Shown here: positions 49,258 through 60,100 of the stretch, one piece after another | Layout of the letters: the number at the start of each line of letters is the position of its first letter | Position numbering within the stretch: position 1 is the first letter of the stretch | Assembly (NCBI GenBank): GCA_951217055.1 | Contig: OX578281.1 | Span: 8,834,447 to 8,898,446, forward strand | Length of the DNA: 64,000 bases | DNA from: Gerris lacustris | Lineage: Eukaryota > Arthropoda > Insecta > Hemiptera > Gerridae | Direction of reading: 5' to 3' | The notes under the pieces: model-generated | The model's database searches: none | Told to the model about the DNA's origin: nothing | What the model saw: the letters and a program-made list of their open reading frames with translations, nothing else | Made by a program: the position numbers and the translations under genes

Positions 49258-52200
49258 ATAATAATACAAATAAATAAAAGCTTGAAGAATTTGTACAGCA
49301 AGAAATTCGTCAAAGTGAAAAGCTGAAAGTTAACTTTGGTTATTTTTTTTTCTTTTTTTTTAGCAAAGAAACATTTATGATAACATTTTCCTTATTGTGA
49401 CCTCTTGCTTAAAGTTGGATTTTAATTCTTCCAATAGTGTATTTATTAGTGTCACATTAGCTATATTCAGTTTTCTTTTAGTATTTATTAAAAATGTTTA
49501 GATTTTTATAAGGTTGCACTAGCATAATATCTAGACATAGATATACACCAATTATAAATGTGTATATACCAGGGATAATAAACTTCTTAGACTTCTTTTC
49601 TACACTTCATTTCTACTTCTTAAGCCTAGTCCACACCAGTAGACACGTTGCGAGACATTTCTGTAGACGGTCTCAATTATAAATGTGTATATACCAGGGA
49701 TAATAAACTTCTTAGACTTCTTTTCTACACTTCATTTCTACTTCTTAAGCCTAGTCCACACCAGTAGACACGTTGCGAGATATTTCTGTAGACGGTCTCA
49801 ATTATAAATGAGTATATACCAGGGATAATAAACTTCTTAGACTTCTTTTCTACACTTCATTTCTACTTCTTAAGCCTAGTCCACACCAGTAGACACGTTG
49901 CGAGACATTTCTGTAGACGGTCTCATAGACCGTCTACAGAAATGTCTCGCAACGTGTCTACTGGTGTGGACATGGCTTAAGACATTTAAATAAGCTAAAG
50001 ATTTTTAGTAGATTTGGGAGGAATTCAGTGTAGAATAAGAATATACACATAAGAAAATCATGGGTTCATAGCAATAATATGGCACTGAATGAGGTCAATG
50101 AAAGCCCTATTCAGGTTTTTCATACATGTATTATAAAGAGCTACAGTACAGTTACTATGTTTGACAAGTTGCTACTATGTACTATGTTGACAGTTACTAT
50201 GGTTGCATTATGTTTGACTAGTACACTCTATTAACCTATTCATCAGGAGACTATCCAAGTTACTAAGTACAATTAACTTACTTAGCTAAAGTAGGAAGCT
50301 TTCTACACTTCAAGACCTTTAAATTGATGTATAACATGCCATGGTGATTAAAAAGTTTTTTTTTTTATTCGCCCGCCATATTGGCCACCATCTTGAAAAT
50401 ATTAAGTGTAAAAACTTCAAAATGTGTCCAGTTGTCACAAATGCCGAGATGCACCTGTGTGCCGAATTTCAAGCTCCTAGTTATAGTAGTTTATGAATTG
50501 AAACATGCCAACGGACAGACAGAGTCAGATAGAGCTGTTATATAAGGTTTCTTTTTGTACTTCGTACAGAAACCTAAAAAACACAATGCTTCCACTACCT
50601 TGGTAAACTTGGAAGCAAAAGGGTTTTTATTTTCAATGGCTAGAGAAAAGCCACATCCTCCCCCCCCCCCCATGTCATACACACAAATACATGCAAGGTT
50701 TTTAATATAGATACAATTAAGTTACCTGAGAGCTAAGTGAATGTTTGAGATATGAGAGTACAAGATGATTAGGTCCTGAACCCACGAGAGCTTGCTGAAG
50801 AATACAATCTGCCAAGTTGTACACATCTCCGCTAACTCCTCTAGGCAATATCTAGATCCGTCAAATAAACAAAATATATATTAATCCACTCAATATTAAC
50901 AATTGTAGAGATCTAACAACGAAATAAGTCTATTACACATGGGTATTCTGAGATTTAATACATCTAATGGTTTAGGGCAGCATTTCCAAAAGTGTGGGAC
51001 GCGGCCCGGCACTGGGTCGTAAAAAAATAAATGTTTTTGAATAAAATTTCGGGAGTTTCTTTATAATTTGCTTGGCCTGTCCGATATTATAAAACCCAGC
51101 AACTGCTAGGTGGGATATGACATCTAGAAACACTATCAGTTTCAATTCAAGAACATCTTTCGGAGCTAATAAATAGTTTTAAAAACTAATTTCCGGATAT
51201 TCCTTCAAATAATATGTGGATTAGAGATCTTTATTTTCTGTCAAAATTGAAAAGGAAGAAATGTTAAATCTTAGTGAACAAGAAGTCGACAATTTAATTG
51301 AAATTTCATGCGACACCGATCTGAAAAAAGTGTTTGAAACTGTACCACTAATTAATTTTTGGTTACGCTGTCAAAAGGAATATCCAAGCGTAAGCGATAA
51401 AGCGATAACATTTTTAATGCCTTTTGTCACTACTTATACGTGTGAAGCTGCGTTCTCAGCCTTAGTGTACTTAAAAAATAAGTATCGAAGCAGATTGGAT
51501 GTCGAACCTTATTTGAGAATAAAATTAACATCATTACCTGCTAATTTGAAATTGTTATGTGATGACAAACAACATCATCCTTCACACTAAGGACAAGATA
51601 TGTTGAAACAAAGATTACTTCATTTACTAAAGTTTGAATATAATTGTTAATTTTTTAATTACTTATATTCTTCTTATATAATTATTTTGCATTTTTTGAG
51701 TATGAATAAACAAGCAAATAACTTGATTTTTATTTATTTTATTTTATTAATTTTTTTTTTTTTCAAGGTGGGTCACGAAACATTTTAAAATCTCCTACCG
51801 GGCCGCAGTGAAAAAAAGTTTGAGAAACGCTGGTTTAGGATGAATTCTGATAATTCAGACGTAACAATGCTAACTTTTGTTACAGATAAATTAAGCAGAC
51901 TATTACAAAATGTTGAAATTTACCCAACATTTAGTGGGTTGATAATATTCAATACAATATTGAAAAGAATTGGTCAATTAATAATAAAATACAAGCTGGT
52001 TTAAGAAATTGTATCAATAATTTGATGGTCTAATAAAGGATAAAGAATGAACTTCAAACTTGAAAGTTTCTATAAAAACTAAACACATAAATTCTAAACA
52101 ATTAGAAGGTAGCGTGGAATTTGATTTTTTTTCAAAGTAGACGATGATGGAAAGAGTCACAATTCTATTGTCATTTTGAGAAGGCTCAAAATCATACTGC

Positions 52201-55200
52201 TTATGGCGATGAAAGGGCTGATAACTTAAAGTTCAATGTATGTAAAAAAAAAAAAAAAAAAAAAATTGCATGTAAAAAACAATAATGTATAAGTTTTAGT
52301 GAAGGTAAAAGCATTGATTCAGCTTTAAGACGATTCCTTTATCTGTCAAGAAAATAATTTTTAATTTAAATAAAATTATAATTATTATTAACTACGGGAA
52401 ACAGACAGAGAAAAATACACTCCAGCGCCAGGATTTGAACCACAGGCCTCTATATTTCCAGGATAGCGCTCTACCAACTAAGCTACGCAGGAGAATGATT
52501 TTCTCTGACGTTAATGATGCCTTGTCCCGAATTTAAGCTTTCAATTTTCCACAAATCTGAGAAGTCAACATTAATGACATAGAACTAGACCGAGAAATAA
52601 CACTTATAATTATAAAGTACCCAATTAGTACCTGTACCTAGTACAATCAATTAGAAATTCATATTTAACGATTTTGGTAGTATTCATACTACGGAAAGAT
52701 TAAATTTTAATTTAAATCAAATTATAATTATTATTAATTACGGGAAACAGACGGAGAAAAATACACTCCAGCACCGGGATTTGAACCACGGGCCTCTATA
52801 TTTCCAGGATAGCGCTCTACCAACTAAGCTACGCAGGAGAATGATTTTCTCTGACGTTAATGATACCTTGTCCCGAATTTTCTTTCTCCGAAATCTCTGT
52901 CTGTTTCCCGTAGTTAATAATAATTAAAATTTGATTTAAATTAAAATTTAATCTTTCTGTAGTATGAATACTACCAAAATCATAAAATATTAAAATAATT
53001 TTTGAAAATGAACAGTGTAAAACAAATAACATAATAGTAGAACTGAAGTTCTTTTTATCTTTTACCGCATATATGATATCAAAAACGATTATAAATTAAT
53101 TAATAAAAAATGATATTGTGTCAATTAAACTCATGTGCAATTGAAGGGTGGTACCAGGCGATATAGGTTTCCATTGTAGGGATTGACACCGTTAAGATTA
53201 TCACACATCAAATTAATTCTATTAAAACCGAGATACTAAACTGACTTTTAAATTACTTCAACTGCCAAGATAACGGACTGATAAGTAAACAAATCACAAA
53301 TTACTCCGACGGAACAATTGTATTTCGTACAGATATGATAACAACTTAAATGAGTCAATGATAACGATGATTTTTGGAACAATCTTAATACAGATTACAT
53401 AACAAATGGGCTTCTACAACACAAAACATGTGTTAAACCTAATGTAAGTATTAATATTAAGAAAAAAGACATATCAAATAATTACTATTGATTGCCATTG
53501 AGAATTCTTGAGACAAAAATCCCTTCAGAAGGGGTAATGTCAGGGTACACCTAATCTTAGATGCTGTCTCCTCTAAAAGATCTGAATGAACTACTCTTGA
53601 TCACTTGCTAAGAAAATTTCCAAGGATTAAAATTACAAAAAGTCCAGTTATGCACCATGACTTAATGAGCGAATTTTCAAAGAAATCTGCGTATTATTGG
53701 CTTATGATAATATAGGAAAATTTTGGTTTAGAATTTGAATAGGTGAAAAAAAAAATTGGTACACAAAAAAGCAGATCTTCTGGCTAGACAAGGCTCCGGA
53801 ACAATCCCCTCTGCTCCAGAGCCCATCGTGGGTACCGCACGTTGTTCTATTAAGACAACTTTGAAGAACTTTCTCCAGAGAGATTTTCAGAAAAGCTGGG
53901 AAAAGTCACCCAGGATGAGGCAGTCAAAAATGTTTTTGAAGGGACCCTCGCGTGGACTTACTAGAAACATACTAAGTCTAAACAAAAAGTCGTGTCAGAG
54001 ATTGACGGGATTCCTGACTGGCCATTGCCGGTGGAATAGGCATCTACAGCTTCTAGGTCTGGTAAATCAACTTGTAGGCTGTGTGGAGAGGAAGAAGAAA
54101 CTCCCTTACATCTGTTGTGCAACTGCCCAGGACTGATAAAGCACAGATGGCTGATCTTCGGAGAGGCAAATGTTCCAATAAGTGAACTTAAAGAGATACC
54201 CACTAACAAGATGCTGACTTTCTGTCAAGGAGTAAACTTGTTAGGGGAGTAGAGGTTAAAGAAATAAAGAGGGAACACAAATTCTACAATCTGGGTTTGT
54301 TCAAAGGATCTAATTGGTGTCTATGTCTCTGGGACTTGTCCCCCCGGTTAAAAAAAAACAAAAAAAAACTCTAAGAGTTTCTTTTTTTGGTTTTACCACC
54401 GAAACCCTAAAAACATTGTTTTTTAATGGAATAAATGTGGTTGCCTTAGCTTAGCAATACGCCGGGGAAGTGTGACGTCACTTACGTAAAAAAGTGTGTG
54501 TTGTTAGGTCAGCTGGCTCATAACATTGGATATACGACTGAGTTTTATCAGTGCTATTTTATTTTATTATTATTTTTTAATCAATTATTTGTTTTATCAT
54601 CTATAATGTATACATTTATTGGCTTATTAATGATGTTACTGATACATGATAAGGTTAAAAACAGTTAAAAAAGCTTTTAATAGAGTAAAAAGAGCACATC
54701 TGTGAGTAAGTTATTTTACATCTTCTTTGAGTTATTTGTGAGAATTATTTGTTTTATCATCTAAAATGTATACATTTATTGGCTTATTAATGATGTTACT
54801 AATATAAGGTATAAGGCTATATATGATAAGGTTAAAAAAGCTTTTAATAGAATGAAAAGAGGAAAAAACTATAAAATGCTCACAGAACCCTAGTCAACAA
54901 TGGTTTGTTATGAGCCAGAAAAGATAACCTGACGAAAAATCGTGGAGGGCGCATGACGTCACAGCCACCTTTGTCAATTTTACGTAACCTCTCTGACGCG
55001 ACGTATAACAAATCATTTCAAGGTGGGTTGTCGCCATTTTCAGGACACTACTCAATTACATATATATTAATGATTCTTGTATTTGAATCTTACTGATTCT
55101 TATCAATTCACCTGAAATCAGGTACTGATAATAACACTATTAGTTAAAAGTATCGATGTGAGGGAGTTAGTGAGGTATGGTCTAAAGAAAAAACTTGTTT

Positions 55201-57044
55201 ACCAACTAGTTTCGTAAAATATATTTTACGAAACTAGTTGGTAAACAAGTTTTTTCTTTAGACCATACCTCACTAACTCCCTCACATCTATACTTTACGG
55301 TTGCTAACTTCATCTTAATTTAAGTTAAAAGTATCTTTAGACATTAAATATTATAAAAAAACATACAAAACACAACAAATTCATACTTCCAACTCCTACA
55401 ACTTTTATATACATAATCTGTCCTTCACCACTCAAATCTAAGGAGGGATCTGTTGTAAAAGTCAGGCTTCTAATTTCCTTAATAGACCCAAGACCTCAAG
55501 AAGAGTTCATTTCTTGTTTTTCTTTAAATTATTATTATAACTCAGTTCTGTAAACTGCATATATACTTATTAATGATGGTGTGTTTATTCTGTGACAATT
55601 TACACCAATACACAGCTTGGTTTTCCGGTGGAATCCGCGTCACGAAGGGGGTGAAGTCCGACGTTTCGCTTCCTCTGCTGGAAGCATCTTCAGGGGTGTG
55701 GTGCATCATGGTGTTGACTCGAAGCGAACACAGGATGTACCCGAGTCCCCCCCAAGTCCCCCTTCGAGTCAAAACCATGATGCACCACACCCCTGAAGAT
55801 GCTTCCAGCAGAGGAAGCGAAACGTCGGACTTCACCCCCTTCGTGACGCGGATTCCACCGGAAAACCAAGCTGTGTATTACGAGTCTACCCGCGGAAGCC
55901 TACGCACCAAGTTAATTTACACCAATGCTTATCTCATCCGATACTAATTAATGTTACAAATAGATATTAGACTTAAGCAATCCATAAAACTATACAGAAA
56001 AACGAGAATAATAAGAAGGCGAAAACAATACTGGAAACAGACATAATTATTAACAGAACAAAAAAAATCAAAATTTAACAAACACAATAATAAAGATGGA
56101 TGCATGGACTATATCAAATGATTTGACTTAACGAGATGCTCCGCACAAGAGAAGAACACAAGAGAAGAATATAAGAGAAGAACACAAGAGAAGAAAACAA
56201 GAGACAAATATAAAAGAAGAATACAAGAGATGAACACAAGGAGAAGAACACAAGAGAAGAACAAAAGAGAAGAATACAAGAGAAGAATACAAGAGAAGAA
56301 CTCAAGATAAGAACACAAGAGACGAATATAAGAGAAGAATGCAAGAAAAGAACACAAGGAGAAGAACAAGAGAAGAACACAAGAGACGAATATAAGAGAA
56401 GAACAAGAGAAGAACAAAAGAGAAGAACACAAGAGAAGAAAAAGAGAAGAAAACAAGAGAAGAAAAAGAGAAGAACACAAGAGACGAATATAAGAGAAGA
56501 ACACAAGAAAAGAATACAAGAGAAGAATACAAGAGAAGAACACAAGTGAACTGATCCTTTCTGAACTTAGACCTTTACATTTTTAAATTAAAATCAAACC
56601 ACTCAAGCTGTCATTCTATAAAGACAAATTCCGTTAATTGATAGATAAAAACAAATAGATAAGATATTTATATTTTTTTGAAAATAGTCACAGACAATAA
56701 GGCAGTATAATGTAAATATTCTGACTTCAACAAATATCCGAGTATAATGCAATACGAGCATGAAACTTAGTCATAGATATAAATAGTCATAAGTAGCAAT
56801 AAAAAATTGTCAAAACATTTCTCGAAAACAACAAAATTTTGATTAATGGCAGTAAAAAAAAAGTCTATAAAAATATTCCAAACAAAATTAGAAGAACAGG
56901 ATTTGGCTTTTTTTTTTAAAAAGCACAAGAATATATAAAAACAACATAAATTATAATGTATTATTATATAAACAAATATAATTATATAAACTTAAGCATC
57001 TAAAAGTAGGAAAATTCACATTTTAATATCACAGTAAATAATTA

Positions 57045-57114
<70 letters not shown>

Positions 57115-60100
57115 ATATATATAATAGAAAGATACAGGTTCAGTTTTACAAAGACTAAAGGGACTAAGTTGGAATTAGTCCACATTAACCAGTAGATGAA
57201 CAAGACCAAACAACAATGATAAACTTTTGCAATAATAGTTTGACAATGACCTTTTTTTAGTTTTAAAAAGTCTATGAGCAAATGTAAGTATTTTTTCTTA
57301 GATAATGATATTAGATAAATTCGAGGAAAACAATTCAATTCAAACAGGACTCAGATTATACTGTAAGGAAGCAACCTAATGCATATTTTCTTAGGACAGA
57401 CTAGGAAACAAGGAAATACCAGACTGATTGGTATTGCGCTAGTAGTAGAAAGGGTAGGGCATGTGAACCTGTTTGAACCTAGTAATTAAACCACTTATAA
57501 GGGCCCTTGTTTCACTAACACTGTATAGAGTTCAGAAACTTCATACACCAATGTAACGCCAAAGCGAATACGGCGTGATCAATAGAGAGGTATGTAAATC
57601 TAAGTAAGGCATGGGATCTGTGACATCAACCTAGATTCAAAGATAGCAGAGGAGATGTAACTAAAGACGTTATCCCCACAGCTACTCTGCAGCCACAATG
57701 ATAGCTAACTCTAAAGATAAAAGACCAAATCTACATTCAGTGGCGTAACTATGTGCCCGCATTGCGGGAGGGCCCCCCCCAATCGAGACGAGGGGGGGCC
57801 CCTAGTTCTAAACACTAGAGGTTTTTTTTTTTGCTCATCAATTTTGTTTGGCAAGGGGCCCCCCAAAAAGTTCTTGCGGGGGGGGGGGGGGGGGGGCCAA
57901 TGCCCTAGCTACGCCACTGTCTACATTCCTCTTCTCTCCAACCAACCCTTGAGCTATATTTATAGCTAAATAATTTCAAGATAAAAAGAACTTTTTATAT
58001 ACTACGTTTTTAAATTTTCTGTTGAATCGTATGTAATGTTGATAATATAATTGTTATTGTTATATAATATATAATGTTAGTGAAAAAAAAAATAGTTCCG
58101 TATTTATTTACTTCTCATAAATGGCAACCATCTAGAGAGCTGATCTTAAACCTATAAAAGGACAAATCTTTGTACAACGGATCTCCCCAACACCAAATCT
58201 AAACCGTGCCATCGATATATTTGGAATAATATAAATAATATAATCGATATATTTCCTGTTTTGCTGTCATTCAATGTTTATCTCTTATTTATTTATAAAA
58301 ATCACAAATTTGAAGCCCGTCAAAATGAAGATTGCGTAAATATTGGACATGGCGAAACAAATAAAATAACTTGCGGATTTTTTCCGAACTAACTTTCCAT
58401 ACAGCAAAATTTGCTGAAAACCAATTAAATTCTGCTGAAAGATGGCTAAAAGTATTAAAATAATGCATTGTCATCGTGTTCTGAGCTATGCTAAAAGTTT
58501 CAAATGTCTAGCTATTCGGGAAGTTAGTTAGAAATCGATTGCCAGATTTGTACCGGACAAACAAACAAACAAGAAAGCAAGCTAATAAAAACGTAGAAAA
58601 AATTAATATGTATTAAATTTTCAAACTTACTCTCTGTTTTTGTTTTCACCTAAAATATGACAAATTAATTGATAGAAAACAGTAAACAGAGTTTAAAATT
58701 TAAAGTAAGTCAATTGGCTTTGCTTTAATTCCCTAATTAATTAATTACTTATACAATCAATGGAAAGAGTAGATTTTAAAAGGAAAAGTATTATCACAAT
58801 TCAATTTTTTTTTTTTTTTTTTAGATAAAATAAATAAATGTTTGTTCATTACTTATTATCTATTTTCCACGGTTTATGTAGTTTATCTTTAGTTGTAAAG
58901 AAAAAAAAGTGCGAGAGGAAAACCGCAGATAACAGAAACCACAATAATTTTCAGAACTTATCAAAAACCTTTATTTCCTATGATAACTTAACTTGTTAAT
59001 TTTTTTTTTTTTTTAAATACAATAAATTTAAAATTATTTTATGCTCACTTGAACAATGATGGTAGAATTTCTTTCTTTTAATTTACTTCCATTAGGTATA
59101 GATGTGAAATTAAGTCCATAAAGTACCAGGAGGGGAAAAAAACTATTAATCCAAATATAGTAGAAACCATCTATATACATACATAATTATCTGAAATATT
59201 GTCATCGTCGAGGTGAAATTGAGCCAGTTGTTTTTTCTACCAGCACTAGACTTATATGCTACATAGTAGTAGTAGTCTAGTACTTCCTACTAGAACGGGT
59301 AGGACGAACCACTTGTTCGAACCTTGCAATTAGGCCATCACTTAGGCCCTTTTTACGCCCCGTGGTGGAGAGTTCCAGCTACTTCACACATCATACATTT
59401 GTACATTGTACCGCCGAAGCGAGTATGGTGGGGTCATTAGTAAGCTATATAAGCGTGCGCCAAAGCGTGGGGGAAGAGTCCCCATAAAGGGTGTCCCTCG
59501 CCCTGCTCTGTCCTCGAAACCATAGATACAAATTACATCGTCATGACACGGATCGGACCCACACCAAAGAGTGGGGGAAGAGTCCCCATAAAGGGTGTCC
59601 CTCGCCCTGCACCGTCCGTGAATAATCGAACCCACGACCTCGACTTGTTTAGATATTGTAATGGTGTGCCATCCAGAATTAATCTTAATCTTAGGCCTGA
59701 TGAAGTTGTGGGCTAATCTGCAGTTATCAATACAGTTGAGCAGGGGTGTCCATCCCCCCCAAGTATGATGGCGCACTCCCCCCCAAAACCAACCAACCTC
59801 TGCACCCCCCATAAAAAAAAATAAAAAAAAAGGTTCAAAAAATCTCAACTGTTTTAGAACGTATACGTTAGAAAATGTATATGCTGATGCTTACTGCAGT
59901 ACAATATTTCACTGTTTGTCATGGGCGTCGTCTGCAGTTAATTATTGGGGGGGGGGGATTTATGGAGGGGGGTCCGGGGGTCCTCCCCCGGGAAAATTTT
60001 GAAATTAAGACCTCTCAAAACAGCTCTTTTATGCATTTCTGAGGTGAAGTTGAATATGAGGATCAAACGGCTACAACTTTTAAACTAGGAAAAATTCAGA

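Noticed and set aside
53756..54136. A 126-codon open frame as a host gene.
   Set aside because: It is the frameshifted RNase H/zinc tail of a LINE.
55790..55860. Hammerhead-ribozyme-like core in the Penelope-like tail: CTGAAGA, a perfect stem II (GCTTCC/GGAAGC), then GAAAC.
   Set aside because: I cannot find a proper stem I partner or an acceptable cleavage triplet after stem III (the candidate position is G). It may be a decayed ribozyme, but I do not call it. RNAMotif or Infernal hammerhead models would decide.
55573..55947. Open frames on both strands of 55542-55947 with identical peptide pieces.
   Set aside because: They read the same inverted repeat twice; this is not a gene.
56109..56545. 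Three overlapping minus-strand open frames of 76-144 codons rich in Leu, Phe and Ser.
   Set aside because: They are by-products of the stop-poor purine minisatellite.
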